Below, one piece after another: positions 53,199 through 62,787 of a DNA stretch of 64,000 bases (positions are counted from its first letter, which is position 1; every line of letters starts with the position of its first letter). The position numbers and the translations under genes were made by a program. The stretch spans positions 496,001-560,000 of the forward strand of contig NZ_CP083439.1 of NCBI RefSeq assembly GCF_021919125.1. The letters run 5' to 3'. The stretch is from Clavibacter sp. A6099. GTDB taxonomy: Bacteria > Actinomycetota > Actinomycetes > Actinomycetales > Microbacteriaceae. Below the pieces are notes generated by a model. It was not told the origin of the DNA, did no database searches, and saw only the letters and a list, made by a program, of their open reading frames with translations.

Positions 53199-54230
53199 GT
53201 GACGCTCGCGCAGGTGGCGGAGCGCGCAGGGGTCTCGCGCTCCGCGGTGTCCTTCGCGCTCACCGGGCGGACGGACCAGCGCCTCTCGACGGAGACGATC
53301 GCGCGGATCCAGGACGCGGCCGACGAGCTCGGCTACCGCCCGAACATGACGGCCAGGACGCTGCGCACCGGCCGCTCGGGCACCGTGGCGCTCGTCTCGG
53401 ACTTCGTCAGCAGCACCTCGCACGCGAACTCGATGGTGCGCGGGGCGCTCGACGCGCTGCGGGAGCGCGACACGATCCTCTTCACCGTGGACACGCAGGG
53501 CGACGCCCACCAGGAGGAGCAGCTGCTCGAGAGCCTGCTCGGCCGGACCATCGACGGGGTCCTCTACGCGTCGATGTTCACGCGCGTCGTGCGGACCCCC
53601 GCGCTGCTCGACCAGGTGCCGCACGTGCTGCTCAACTGCGTGCCCGAGGAGGGCGTCGCGCACGCGGTGGTGCCGGACGAGGACGCCGCGGGAGCCGACG
53701 CCGCGCGGGCGCTCCTCGACCTCGGCCACCTCGACCGGATCTGGTTCGTCGGCAGCCTCCCCGTCGGCGTCACCGGCGGACCCGCCTGGCGCGGCTGGGC
53801 GCCGGTCGCGCTCGCCGAGCGGCTGGCCGGCGTCCGACGCGCGCTCGCCGACGCGGGGGTCGAGCTGGCCGGCGTGCAGGAGGTGGCGCGCGACTGGGAC
53901 ACGGACGACGGGCGCGAGGCCGTCGCCCGGCTGCTCGCGACCGGCGCCCGCCCGACCGCGCTGATCTGCGCGAACGACGCCGTCGCCGCGGGGGCCTACC
54001 AGGCGCTGCACCGCGCGGGCCTCCGCGTGCCGGAGGACGTCTCGGTCGTGGCGTTCGACGGGAGCGCGATCAGCCGCGCGCTGGATCCGCCGCTCGCCTC
54101 CGTCGCGCTGCCCCAGCTCGAGCTCGGCCGTCTCGCCGTGGAGCTGCTCTTCGACCGCGCGACGGAGCCCGCCGTGCACCGTGTGCCGATGGCGCTGGTG
54201 CCGGGAGGATCGATCGGGCCGGTGCGGTGA
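53199..54230 (+). CDS. LacI family transcriptional regulator (MFS operon)
   Basis: 343 residues. LacI DNA-binding region (TLAQVAERAGVSRSAVSFAL, then ELGYRPNMTARTL) and sensor domain ending VPMALVPGGSIGP. Immediately upstream of an MFS-hydrolase-GDSL operon; a symmetric element (54241-54261) lies between, at the presumed -35. GTG start 53199 lacks a clear ribosome site. Confidence 0.93.
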   Translation: MTLAQVAERAGVSRSAVSFALTGRTDQRLSTETIARIQDAADELGYRPNMTARTLRTGRSGTVALVSDFVSSTSHANSMVRGALDALRERDTILFTVDTQGDAHQEEQLLESLLGRTIDGVLYASMFTRVVRTPALLDQVPHVLLNCVPEEGVAHAVVPDEDAAGADAARALLDLGHLDRIWFVGSLPVGVTGGPAWRGWAPVALAERLAGVRRALADAGVELAGVQEVARDWDTDDGREAVARLLATGARPTALICANDAVAAGAYQALHRAGLRVPEDVSVVAFDGSAISRALDPPLASVALPQLELGRLAVELLFDRATEPAVHRVPMALVPGGSIGPVR

Positions 54231-54240
54231 CCCGGCGTCC

Positions 54241-54261
54241 GGAAATCGGCGTGCGCTTTCC
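54241..54261. promoter_or_regulatory. Candidate LacI operator
   Basis: GGAAA arms (54241-54245 / TTTCC 54257-54261) with inner symmetric CG pairs, 14 of 21 positions palindromic, ten bases after the lacI stop. TAGCAT downstream is a likely -10, placing this site over the -35 of the MFS operon. Confidence 0.55.
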
Positions 54262-54342
54262 AGCTAGATCGTTGTAGCATCCTGTCCGCGCGCCTGGTGC
54301 CCGACCGGTCGCGATCTCACGACGCATACGAAGGAGTATGGG

Positions 54343-55656
54343 ATGACTGCTGTCGATGGTGCCCTCAGGGGCCCGAACGCCTGGTGGGTGGGCTTCGTGT
54401 GCGGGATGGCGACGTTCGTCGACGCCGCCGCGACGACGGGCGTGGGCATCGCGCTCGTGCTCTTCCTCGCGCCGCCCACCGGAGGGCCCGGTCTGTCGGG
54501 CGCCGAGGTCGGCTACCTCACGGCCGTGCTCACCGCGGGCGTCGCGGCCGGATCCCTCCTCGGCGGATGGGCGGGGGATCGGTTCGGCCGGCGCCGCGTG
54601 TTCCTCGTGACGATGACGCTCATCGTCATCGGCTCGGCCACGCCGTTCCTCGGCGTCTCGTCCGCGGTGCTGCTCCCCGGGATCGCGCTCATCGGCCTCG
54701 GCGTCGGCGCGGACCTGCCGGTGGCGCTCGCGACGATCTCGGAGGCGGCCACCGATCGGAACCGCGGCAAGATCCTCGTGTTCTCCAACCTGCTCGGCGG
54801 GTTCGGGATCCTCCTGGCCGTCGTCATCGGGATCCTCTTCGGCCAGGCCGGCCCCACCGGCGGCCACGTGATGTTCGGCGCGTTCGGCGTCGTCGGCCTC
54901 CTCGTGCTCCTCATGCGCACGACCATCCCCGAGTCGGCGTCGTGGCTCGTCGCGCGGGCCGAGCGCGCGGACGGCACGCGGACGGTGCGGGCGCAGCGCG
55001 GGCGGATCCGCGACCTCGGCCGGCCCGCGTACCGCCGGCCGTTCGTGACCCTGCTCGTCTACTACACGCTCGCATCGCTCGCGATCAGCGTGGCGGGGAG
55101 CTTCGGCACGTACGTCGCCGTGAGCGTCGCCGGCGTCGCGGTCGACGAGTACCAGTCGTGGACGATCCTCGCGATGCCGGCCGCCGTGCTCGGCGCGCTG
55201 TGGTTCATGTCGGTCGCGGACACGCGGTTCCGCATGCCGTACTTCGTGATCGGATCCGTCGTGGTCGTGGCGTCGAACCTCATCCCGGTCGTGCTGGGCT
55301 TCAGCCTGCCGACGCTCGTCGTGTCCGTCGTGCTCTCGACCTTCGCGGGCGCGTTCTGCTTCGAGACGATCATGAAGGTCTGGACGCAGGAGTCGTTCCC
55401 GACCCTCATCCGGTCGACCGCGCAGGGCACCGTGTACGGGGTGGCGCGCTTCGCGACCGCCGGGCTCAACGCCGTGACGCCCGCGCTCCTGGCGCTGAAC
55501 CCGCAGGGGGTCTACGTGGGGGTGTCCGTGGTCGCGGCAGCGGGGTTCCTGGTCGGCTGGATCGGGTTCCGCCGGGCGACCGGGACGGCCTTCGACGTGG
55601 AGGACGAGCAGGTGCCGGCGACCGCGTCGGTGCGGACCGTGGAGGCGGCGGCGTGA
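54343..55656 (+). CDS. Major facilitator superfamily transporter
   Basis: 437 residues, twelve membrane helices. Sugar-porter-like loop GDRFGRRRVF between helices 2 and 3 and the PESASWL motif after helix 6 place it in the sugar/metabolite proton-symporter group. GAAGGAG precedes the ATG. First of three genes joined by GTGA overlaps under a LacI regulator, so it probably imports the substrate of the two hydrolases. Confidence 0.93.
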   Translation: MTAVDGALRGPNAWWVGFVCGMATFVDAAATTGVGIALVLFLAPPTGGPGLSGAEVGYLTAVLTAGVAAGSLLGGWAGDRFGRRRVFLVTMTLIVIGSATPFLGVSSAVLLPGIALIGLGVGADLPVALATISEAATDRNRGKILVFSNLLGGFGILLAVVIGILFGQAGPTGGHVMFGAFGVVGLLVLLMRTTIPESASWLVARAERADGTRTVRAQRGRIRDLGRPAYRRPFVTLLVYYTLASLAISVAGSFGTYVAVSVAGVAVDEYQSWTILAMPAAVLGALWFMSVADTRFRMPYFVIGSVVVVASNLIPVVLGFSLPTLVVSVVLSTFAGAFCFETIMKVWTQESFPTLIRSTAQGTVYGVARFATAGLNAVTPALLALNPQGVYVGVSVVAAAGFLVGWIGFRRATGTAFDVEDEQVPATASVRTVEAAA

Positions 55657-56504
55657 GCGGCACGGGCAGCAGCGCCGGCGGGTCGGGGACCATGCGGATC
55701 CGGCCGTTCGAGGCACGCGTGCGCGGGCTGACGCTCCGGGGATCGCAGCACCTCGCGGAGTTCCCCGGCCCGCGGCCCACCGCGGTGCTGCTGCACGGCT
55801 TCGGCGGCTCGCGCGTGGAGACGACCGGCGTGTTCGTCGCCCTCGCGCGGCGCCTCGCGGCGTCGGGGATCGGCGTGGTCGCCTACGACCGCGCGGGCCA
55901 CGGCGAGAGCGACGGGGAGTTCCTCGACACGACGGTCACGGGCGACGTGGCCGACGCCCGGCACGTCCTCGACGCGGTCCGGGCGCTGCCCGAGGTGGAC
56001 GCGGGCGACGTGCACCTCGTCGGCATGAGCCTCGGCGCGGTCGTCGCATCGGTGGTCGCGGCGGAGGAGAGCCGCGCGGCCGAGGGCGGGGCGGGGCCGG
56101 GGATCCGGTCGCTCGCGATGTGGTCGACGGCGGCCGTGTTCGTCGACGACATCCGCGCGGGCACGATCCAGGGCCGCTCGCTCGCCTCCCTGGACACAGA
56201 CGGCTGGTTCGACTTCGCCGGGCAGCGGATGGGCCCGGCGATGCGCGACGACGCGCTCGGCTTCGACCCCTACGCGCGGGCGGCCGGCTACCGGGGTCCC
56301 GCGCTGCTGCTCCACGGCACGGACGACTTCGTGCCCGTCGACTACGCCAGGCGGTACCTCGACCCGGAGGCGTTCGGCGATCGCGCCGAGCTCGTGGTGG
56401 TGGAGGGCGCGGACCACGGCTGGGCGCAGCTGCCGCAGCGCGACGAGGTCATCGAGCGGACGGTCGCCTTCGCGCGGGCGCACGCGAGGGGCGGGGAGGC
56501 GTGA
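55653..56504 (+). CDS. Alpha/beta hydrolase
   Basis: 283 residues. LLHGFGG oxyanion loop, nucleophile elbow GMSLGA (Ser), Asp in LLHGTDDFVP and His in EGADHGWAQ form the catalytic triad. Resembles esterase/lipase-like family members acting on acyl or ester groups. GTG start overlaps the MFS stop by four bases. Confidence 0.92.
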   Translation: MSGTGSSAGGSGTMRIRPFEARVRGLTLRGSQHLAEFPGPRPTAVLLHGFGGSRVETTGVFVALARRLAASGIGVVAYDRAGHGESDGEFLDTTVTGDVADARHVLDAVRALPEVDAGDVHLVGMSLGAVVASVVAAEESRAAEGGAGPGIRSLAMWSTAAVFVDDIRAGTIQGRSLASLDTDGWFDFAGQRMGPAMRDDALGFDPYARAAGYRGPALLLHGTDDFVPVDYARRYLDPEAFGDRAELVVVEGADHGWAQLPQRDEVIERTVAFARAHARGGEA

Positions 56505-57724
56505 GCGGGCGCGACGCGTCCGCGCGCGACGGCGCGGTCGTCGAGCTCGACGGCGGGTCCGTCCGCGTCCACGGGCACCTCGGCCTGATGGCGGTGCCGG
56601 GCGGCGTGCGACCGATCCGGCTGCCCGGGGCCAGATGGCGCGACTTCCCGCCCGCGGGCGAGCTGCTGCGGGCGCAGGTGTCGACGGCGGCCGGGGTGCG
56701 GATCCGGTTCACGACCCAGGCGGACGAGGTGCGGCTGCGGGTGCGCTGCACGCGCATCCGCTTCGACGAGCTGCCGGGGCCGCGCAACACGTTCGTCGCG
56801 GAGGTCGACGGCGTGGACCTGCCCCCGGTCGCGGCGCCGGTCGACGTGGTGCGCCGGATCTCGCCGTCGGGCGACGCGGCGGAGGAGACCGCGGTCGGAT
56901 CCGGGGATGCGTCCGTCGTCGTGCTCCGCGGTCTCGGGCGCAGGTGGTCGACCGTGACCGTCTGGCTGCCGCAGGGGATGCTCGTGGACCTCGTCGGCGT
57001 CGCGGCCGACGCGCCCGTGCGGGCCGCGGATCCGCTCGGGCTGCCGCGCTGGATCCACCACGGCAGCTCCATCAGCCACTGCGTCGAGGCGCCGGATCCG
57101 ACCGGCGTGTGGCCGGTCGTCGCCGCGCGGCAGGCAGGCCTCGACCTCGTGAACCTGGGCTTCGGCGGCCAGTGCATGCTCGACCCGTTCGTCGCCGACG
57201 CCATCGCCGACGAGCCGGCCGACGTGATCTCGCTGAGCGTCGGCATCAACATCGTGGGCGCGCGCTCCATGGACCAGCGCACCTTCGTGCCCGCGCTGCA
57301 TGGCTTCCTCGACCGCGTGCGACGCGGCCACCCGGACACGCCGATCGTGCTCGCGTCGTCGATCCTCTGGCCGGGCAGCGAGCACGCGCCCGGGCCGCCC
57401 GGGGTGGAGTTCCACGACGACGGATCCGTGCGCTGCTTCGCGGCGGGCGACCCCGCTGACGTGCCGCGCGGGGCGCTCACGCTGGCGGAGTCGCGCCGGC
57501 ACGTGGCGCATGTCGCGCGCGTGCGGCGGGAGACGGGCGAGCGGATCGCGCACCTCGACGGCCTGGAGCTCTATGGGCCCGACGACGTGGCGCGGTTCAC
57601 GCTGCCCGACGGGCTGCATCCGGACGCGGAGCTCTACGCGGAGATGGGCGGACGGTGGGTGGCGCGGGTCTTCGCGGACGGCGGGCTGGTGCCGCTGGCG
57701 GGGCTCGGGGCAGGCGGGCGCTGA
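56501..57724 (+). CDS. SGNH/GDSL hydrolase
   Basis: 407 residues: an N-terminal beta domain (about 1-180) then an SGNH esterase domain. The catalytic Ser is in HHGSSISHC (a GDS variant), Gly/Asn blocks in LGFGGQC and SVGINIVG, and the Asp/His pair in DGLHPDAELY. The C-terminal position of this DxxH is typical. Overlaps the alpha/beta hydrolase stop by four bases. Likely removes acyl groups from a carbohydrate taken up by the MFS protein. Confidence 0.9.
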   Translation: MSGRDASARDGAVVELDGGSVRVHGHLGLMAVPGGVRPIRLPGARWRDFPPAGELLRAQVSTAAGVRIRFTTQADEVRLRVRCTRIRFDELPGPRNTFVAEVDGVDLPPVAAPVDVVRRISPSGDAAEETAVGSGDASVVVLRGLGRRWSTVTVWLPQGMLVDLVGVAADAPVRAADPLGLPRWIHHGSSISHCVEAPDPTGVWPVVAARQAGLDLVNLGFGGQCMLDPFVADAIADEPADVISLSVGINIVGARSMDQRTFVPALHGFLDRVRRGHPDTPIVLASSILWPGSEHAPGPPGVEFHDDGSVRCFAAGDPADVPRGALTLAESRRHVAHVARVRRETGERIAHLDGLELYGPDDVARFTLPDGLHPDAELYAEMGGRWVARVFADGGLVPLAGLGAGGR

Positions 57725-57802
57725 GCGGCGGAGCGCGTCCCCGCGGGCCGCGTGTCCGACCCGCTCCGATGCCGCCCGCCGCCCGTGCGAGAGGATGGCC
57801 AG

Positions 57803-58444
57803 ATGGGGAATGCGGTCGACGTCGAGCGGGTGTCGGTGGTCGTCGACGGGATCCCGCTGCTGCGGCCGACCGACCTCGCGGTCGCCGCGGGCGAGGCTGT
57901 CGCGGTCACAGGGCCGAACGGCGCCGGGAAGACGACCCTGCTGCGAGTCGTCGCCGGGCTCACCCGGCCGAGCACGGGATCCGTGCGCGTCGGCGGCCGG
58001 CCCGTCGACGAGCGCGACCCGGCGTTCCGGTGCGCGGTGTCGGGATCCATCGGCCACCCGCCCGTGGCGCGCGACCTGACCCTCGCGGAGCACCTCGCCG
58101 TGATCGCCGCGACCTGGGGCATGGACGCGGGGGAGGCCCGCGACCGGGCGGCGGCGCACCTCGAGCGGTGGCGGCTCGCGCCCCTCGCGCGGCGGTTCCC
58201 GCACGAGCTGTCCAGCGGGCAGTCGCAGCTGGCGGCCCTCGCGATGGCGACCGTCCGTCCCTACGACGTGCTGCTCCTCGACGAACCCGAGCAGCGGCTC
58301 GACCCCGACCGGCTGCAGCTGGTGATCGGGATCCTCCGCGCCGAGCTCGACGCCGGCCGCACGGTCGTGCTCGCGACGCACAGCCCGGTGCTCCGCGACG
58401 CGGTGACCCACCGGGCGATCGCGCTCGTCGGCGACGCCGCGTGA
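57803..58444 (+). CDS. ABC transporter ATP-binding protein
   Basis: 213 residues. Walker A GPNGAGKT at 37-44, signature LSSGQ, Walker B VLLLDEPEQ, switch His in LATHSP. The Q-loop region is present but short. Coupled by GTGA overlap to the following permease. GAGGAT exactly six bases before the ATG is a weaker leaderless signal. Confidence 0.92.
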   Translation: MGNAVDVERVSVVVDGIPLLRPTDLAVAAGEAVAVTGPNGAGKTTLLRVVAGLTRPSTGSVRVGGRPVDERDPAFRCAVSGSIGHPPVARDLTLAEHLAVIAATWGMDAGEARDRAAAHLERWRLAPLARRFPHELSSGQSQLAALAMATVRPYDVLLLDEPEQRLDPDRLQLVIGILRAELDAGRTVVLATHSPVLRDAVTHRAIALVGDAA

Positions 58445-59979
58445 ACACCAGGCAGGTCCTCCGCACGGTCACGTCGCTCCGGCTCGAGCGCGGCGGGGCC
58501 ACGCCGATGGACCTCGCGTACGCCGTGTACGCGGGCGTGCTCACGGTGCTGATCGTCGGGATCCCGGTGCTGCGTGCCATCGTGCTGGAGCTCGCGGAGC
58601 CGGCGGCGGCGGCGGCGCTCCGCGCGCACGGGGCGACCGCGGCCGCGGCGGTGGCGGGCCTCGCCGCCACGGCGCTCCTCGTCGCCGGCGGCGCGCGCGG
58701 CCCCGCGCTGCTGTCCCCTTTCCTCACCGCCGCGCTCGCGGGCAGCGGGCTGCCGCGCGCGGCCGTGCTCGGGCGCCCGTTCGCCCTCTCCGCGCTCGGT
58801 CTCTCCGCGATCTCCGGGCTCGTGGCCCTGGTGCCCGGGATCGCGCTGCTGGTCGTGGGCGACGGGGATCCAGGGCCCGTCGCCGCCTGGGTGGCGGGCG
58901 GCGCGCTGGTCGGCGTGATCCTCGCGGGCTCCTGGCTCGCGGGTCAGCGGCTGGGCGCGGGCGGGCGGGCCGTCGGGGGAGCCGTGCTGCTCGCATCCAC
59001 CGCGCTCGCGGTGCTCGTGCCGACGGCGGTCGTGCCGTGGGCGGCCGTGGGCATGATCTTCCCCGGCGCGCGCACGGGCGGCGACGCGTGGTCGCCGGCC
59101 GCCGACGTCGGGACGGCATTCGGGGTGCTCACCGCGCTGGCGCTCGCCGTGATCGCGGCCGTGCCGTCGGTCCTCCGCAGCCTCCGCGGATCCGAGCTGC
59201 TCGCCCAGGCGCAGCGCTGGCAGGCGGCGACGACCCTCGCGATCACGGGCGACCTCGCGATGGCGGCGGGCGGGTTCCGGCCCGTCCCGCGGATCGGGCG
59301 GGGCTGGGGAGCCGTGCGCGGCCGCTCGTCTGCGGCCCTCATCCTGCGGCGCGACCTCGTCGGCGCGCTCCGCACACCCGTCCGCGCGGCGTCCGCGTGC
59401 CTCGGGCTCGCGGCGTCCGGCGTCCTGCTCGCGGTGGCGCTCGACGGCGACGGCACGGGGCGGGTGATCGCCGCGGTCGGCGCAGCGCTCGTCGGGTTCC
59501 TCGCGCTGGGCGTCGGGGCGGACGGCTTCCGGCATGTCGTCGACGTCGCCTCCGCGCCGCCGCTCTACGGCATCCCGACCGGGCGCCTGCTCCTCCTCCA
59601 CGCCGTGCTCCCGTCGACGGCCGGGGTCGCCTGCGCGCTCGCGGGGGCGGGGATCGCCGTGGCCGGCGGCGCGGATGCCGTCGCCCTCGTCGTCGCCCCG
59701 GCCGTCGTGCTGCTTCTCGTCGTGGTCCGCGCGTTCGACGCCGCGAAGGGCCCCTTGCCGCTCTCCGTCATGGCGCCCGTGGTCACGCCGGCGGGCGATG
59801 CGTCCGGGCTCGTGATCGCCGCGTGGCAGGCCGACGCGCTCCTGCTGGCCGGCGGATCCACGCTCGGGGTCGTTTCCGCGGCCGCGGCCGTCGGCCCGCT
59901 CGGGGTCGCGCTCGTGCTGCCGCTGGGTCTCGGGGTGGCCCTCCGCACGCGGGGGCGGATCGCGGCCACGCGGGGCTAG
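58441..59979 (+). CDS. ABC-type membrane component (permease-like)
   Basis: 512 residues, about twelve hydrophobic helices in two halves separated by a cytosolic region (about 235-300). No substrate-binding motif; annotated in related genomes only as a DUF-type ABC permease. GTG start overlaps the ATPase stop. Its stop shares a CTAG with the convergent membrane-protein gene. Confidence 0.78.
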   Translation: MNTRQVLRTVTSLRLERGGATPMDLAYAVYAGVLTVLIVGIPVLRAIVLELAEPAAAAALRAHGATAAAAVAGLAATALLVAGGARGPALLSPFLTAALAGSGLPRAAVLGRPFALSALGLSAISGLVALVPGIALLVVGDGDPGPVAAWVAGGALVGVILAGSWLAGQRLGAGGRAVGGAVLLASTALAVLVPTAVVPWAAVGMIFPGARTGGDAWSPAADVGTAFGVLTALALAVIAAVPSVLRSLRGSELLAQAQRWQAATTLAITGDLAMAAGGFRPVPRIGRGWGAVRGRSSAALILRRDLVGALRTPVRAASACLGLAASGVLLAVALDGDGTGRVIAAVGAALVGFLALGVGADGFRHVVDVASAPPLYGIPTGRLLLLHAVLPSTAGVACALAGAGIAVAGGADAVALVVAPAVVLLLVVVRAFDAAKGPLPLSVMAPVVTPAGDASGLVIAAWQADALLLAGGSTLGVVSAAAAVGPLGVALVLPLGLGVALRTRGRIAATRG

Positions 59980-60614
59980 GAGCGGGCGACCCGGCCCTGC
60001 GCGTCGTCGGCCGGTCGCCGCCCGCGCAGCACCGCGGCGGCGAGGAAGCCCGTCGCCAGGACGATCTCGAGGGTCCAGTAGACCGGGCTGGTGGTCTCGG
60101 CGACGACCGTGAGGCCGTGGATCCCCTCGGCGACGAGCACGGCGCTGAGCACCGCGACACCGGCGATCGTCCATCGGCGCGACGCGTGCCGCACGAGGGC
60201 AGCCGCGAGGCCGATGAACGGGCCGGCGACGAGGCCGATCGGGATCCACATGGACGAGAGCGGGTCCGCGAGGAAGAACCCGCGCCACAGGCTGACGACG
60301 CCGTAGGCCTCCACCATCGCGACGAAGGAGACCGCGCCGAGCACGGCGCCGAGGAGCGGCCGCGCGCGGGAGAGCCACACCCCGAGGAAGGCGAGCATGC
60401 TCCAGCCGCCGGCCGAGTTGGCGAGCGAGCTCATCCACGAGGGGAGGAACCCCTGCGCGGGGCTGGTGAGGCCGCCCACGACGAGGCTGAAGACGAGGAC
60501 GACGACCGTGGCGCGGAACGCGGCCAGCAGGGTCGCGCTCATCGGCCGCCGCGAGGACGAGCGGGGTGGTCGGGCGGCGGCGGGGCGTGCGGGGGACGCG
60601 TCGGGTCGGGTCAT
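59976..60614 (-). CDS. Multi-pass membrane protein (DUF6518-like)
   Basis: 212 residues, about six membrane helices after a Pro/Arg/Ser-rich N-terminus. Segments VFSLVVGGLTSPAQGFLPSW and WIPIGLVAGPFIGLAAALVR are typical of an actinobacterial small membrane family (DUF6518-like; identification tentative). ATG 60614 with GAGG nearby is used instead of upstream starts. Confidence 0.72.
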   Translation of the reverse strand: MTRPDASPARPAAARPPRSSSRRPMSATLLAAFRATVVVLVFSLVVGGLTSPAQGFLPSWMSSLANSAGGWSMLAFLGVWLSRARPLLGAVLGAVSFVAMVEAYGVVSLWRGFFLADPLSSMWIPIGLVAGPFIGLAAALVRHASRRWTIAGVAVLSAVLVAEGIHGLTVVAETTSPVYWTLEIVLATGFLAAAVLRGRRPADDAQGRVARS

Positions 60615-60693
60615 GGCCTCACCCTCGCAGCGGTCCAGGGTCGGGTCGTCGGCCGAGCGGGCCATCCGCGTACGCACCGGGATGCAGACGGGG

Positions 60694-60909
60694 TCAGCCG
60701 CGCGGCCGGGCCTCGTCGAGGATCCGCACGGCCTCGTCGGCAGGGACGGTCCACGTGATGGTCGCCGTCACGCGCGCGACGCTGTCGTCGGAGACGCTGG
60801 TGCTCGCGAAGTCGACCTGCACGTCGCGCACCTCCCGGCCGAGGACGGTCGCGGACTCGGCGGCGGCGATGATCGCGTCGTCGTCGTAGGGCAGGTTCGT
60901 GAGGGCCAT
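60694..60909 (-). CDS. Small conserved hypothetical protein
   Basis: 71 residues, beginning MALTNLPYDDDAIIAAAE and ending TITWTVPADEAVRILDEA. Looks like a compact alpha/beta fold. AAGGA lies five bases before the ATG. Follows the DUF7882-type gene on the same strand and probably shares its message. Confidence 0.7.
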   Translation of the reverse strand: MALTNLPYDDDAIIAAAESATVLGREVRDVQVDFASTSVSDDSVARVTATITWTVPADEAVRILDEARPRG

Positions 60910-60991
60910 GGGCGTCCTTGGGGTGCGAGGCGGGCGTGGTCGGGGGATGGGAGCAGGCGCGGGCGGACGCCCGTCGTCCAGGCGCACGGCG

Positions 60992-61324
60992 TCAGTCGGC
61001 GGGCGGCTCGGCGCGCGCGGCGGAGCCGTAGGGCGGCTCCGGCACCAGGTGCAGCCCGGATCCGGTGTTCGCGCTGTCCATGAGCAGGTCCACCCAGGCG
61101 GGGTTGATGGCGGGGACCCGGCTGCCCGAGAACCGGAAGTGCAGCGGGAGCTCGGGGGCGACCCACACCGTGCTGCGCCCGTCGCCCTCCGACGCCGGGT
61201 ACTTCCACGAGAACGCGAAGCTCTCCCGGCGGCGGAGCTTGTTCAGCATCACGATCTGCAGGTGCGCGAGCGCGCGGTCGTCGATGGTGGTGCGGGTGGT
61301 GCTGTCGAAGATCAGCTGGCCCAT
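60992..61324 (-). CDS. DUF7882-type Microbacteriaceae protein
   Basis: 110 residues: MGQLIFDSTTRTTIDDRAL, then SFAFSWKYPASEGDGRSTVWV and SRVPAINPAWVDLLMDSANT. This short family is widespread in Microbacteriaceae and was long mislabelled DNA ligase because of weak similarity; there is no nucleotidyltransferase motif. GGAGG precedes the ATG. The 177 bp upstream (61325-61501) hold no gene, only promoter-like DNA and a 14-bp palindrome at 61478-61491. Confidence 0.8.
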   Translation of the reverse strand: MGQLIFDSTTRTTIDDRALAHLQIVMLNKLRRRESFAFSWKYPASEGDGRSTVWVAPELPLHFRFSGSRVPAINPAWVDLLMDSANTGSGLHLVPEPPYGSAARAEPPAD

Positions 61325-61501
61325 GCCCTGCCCTCCTCCGTGTCCCGTCCTGGGTCCCCGTCGAGGGCGCGGATCCTGCGGATCCCGCAGCGCCGACGTC
61401 TCGGCGACCCGCGGGTGAGGGCATCGAGTGATGATGCAGACATTACGGCAACAGAGGAAACACGGACCCGCCGGGCGGGCGACCGGTCGCCGGGCGGATG
61501 C

Positions 61502-62047
61502 CTACCGAGCGCCCGCGTCGAACCAGGCGAGCGCGGCGCGCGCGACCTGCCGCGGGGTGCGGTCGTCGGTCGCGATCGTCGTCCCGTCGAGGCCGGACGC
61601 CCCGAGCCGCGCGGCGAGATCCGCGTGGCGGGCCAGGTGCCAGTCGCGCGCGGCACGCCGGTCGTCGTCGTAGCGGGAGCGCAGGCGCGCCTCGACGACC
61701 ACGGGCGACGCGGTCAGCAGCACGCACCGCACGTCGATCCCGAGGGCATCGCGGTACCGGTCGAGGTCGGCGCGCTCCGCGACCACCCCGCTGACCACGA
61801 GCTGCCGCGGCCCCGCCTCCTGGAACAGCGCCCACGTGGCGGCCATGGCCCGCGCCTCGATGACGACGTTGTCCGGATCCCACGACGCGGGCGGCCACGA
61901 CCGGTGGAACCAGTCCACGTCCATCAGGCTGAACGGCCGCTCGGCCTCGGCGAGCAGGTCGCCGACGCGCTCGAGCACGGCGCTCTTGCCGACGCCGTAC
62001 GTGCCGTTGAGGAGGAGGGCGGGTGGTGATGCGGCGTCGACGGGCAT
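61502..62047 (-). CDS. P-loop nucleotide kinase-like protein
   Basis: 181 residues. Walker A GTYGVGKSAVLERVG near the N-terminus and a Walker-B-like SLMDVDWFHRSW. Resembles small AAA/nucleotide kinase-type ATPases of unknown substrate. CAGGAT is exactly six bases before the ATG at 62047. Confidence 0.8.
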   Translation of the reverse strand: MPVDAASPPALLLNGTYGVGKSAVLERVGDLLAEAERPFSLMDVDWFHRSWPPASWDPDNVVIEARAMAATWALFQEAGPRQLVVSGVVAERADLDRYRDALGIDVRCVLLTASPVVVEARLRSRYDDDRRAARDWHLARHADLAARLGASGLDGTTIATDDRTPRQVARAALAWFDAGAR

Positions 62048-62088
62048 GCGTCGATCCTGCCCGTGCCGGCGAGCGGGGACGGCCGGCA

Positions 62089-62772
62089 TCAGGTCGTCAG
62101 CTGCAGGACGCGCCGGGCCGCGATGGAGTCGAACGCCGCGTGCACCTCCCGCAGCGCGGTATCCCGCGCGGAGTCGTCGAGGCGGGCGGGGCCGTGCGTC
62201 ACGACGGGCTCGAGGACGTCGTACCCCACGAAGCGCAGGGTGCCGTGGTGGAGCGGGAACAGCAGCGCCTCGAGGTCGCCGAACCGCGATCCGGCCCCGA
62301 ACGACTCCGGCGAGCCTCCCGTCGTCATGAGGAGCACGGCGCGTCGCCCGGCGAGGGCCGCCTCGTCGAACAGGCCGTGGTCGCCGCCGAAGACCGCGCC
62401 CATGACGAGGACGCGGTCCAGCCAGCCCTTGAGGATCGCCGGGACGGAGAACCACCAGAGCGGGAACGAGAGCACGAGCAGGTCGGCCGCGAGCAGCGCG
62501 TCGAGCTGCCGGGCGACCGCGGGCTCGACCAGGCCGTCGCGGACGGCGGCCATCTGCTCGGCCTGCGGCTTGAAGTGCCCGCTCGCGGCGGGGAAGCGGG
62601 CCCGCGAGAGCACCGGATCCCATCCGGCCTCGTGCAGGTCGACGACCGTGACCTCGACGCCGCGGGAAGCGAGCGCGCGTTCCGCCTCCCGCATCTGCGC
62701 CGTGGCGAAGGACAGGGGCTCGGGATGCGCGTGCACGATCAGGGCGGTGCGCGGTGCGTCTCTCGTGGTCAT
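62089..62772 (-). CDS. NAD(P)H dehydrogenase (quinone) / flavodoxin-fold oxidoreductase
   Basis: 227 residues of the NQO/MdaB group. FMN-site loops: IVHAHPEPLSF, FPLWWFSVPAILKGWLDRV and LLMTTGGSPESF. Two-electron reduction of quinones, likely protecting from electrophiles. TACGGT (62784-62779) is exactly six bases before the ATG, and an inverted repeat for ArsR lies directly upstream. Confidence 0.93.
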   Translation of the reverse strand: MTTRDAPRTALIVHAHPEPLSFATAQMREAERALASRGVEVTVVDLHEAGWDPVLSRARFPAASGHFKPQAEQMAAVRDGLVEPAVARQLDALLAADLLVLSFPLWWFSVPAILKGWLDRVLVMGAVFGGDHGLFDEAALAGRRAVLLMTTGGSPESFGAGSRFGDLEALLFPLHHGTLRFVGYDVLEPVVTHGPARLDDSARDTALREVHAAFDSIAARRVLQLTT

Positions 62773-62787
62773 GGGACCACCGTATCG

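Noticed and set aside
60992-61324. ATP-dependent DNA ligase
   Set aside because: Only 110 residues and no KxDG nucleotidyltransferase motif; the DNA ligase name used for this family in some databases is not supported.
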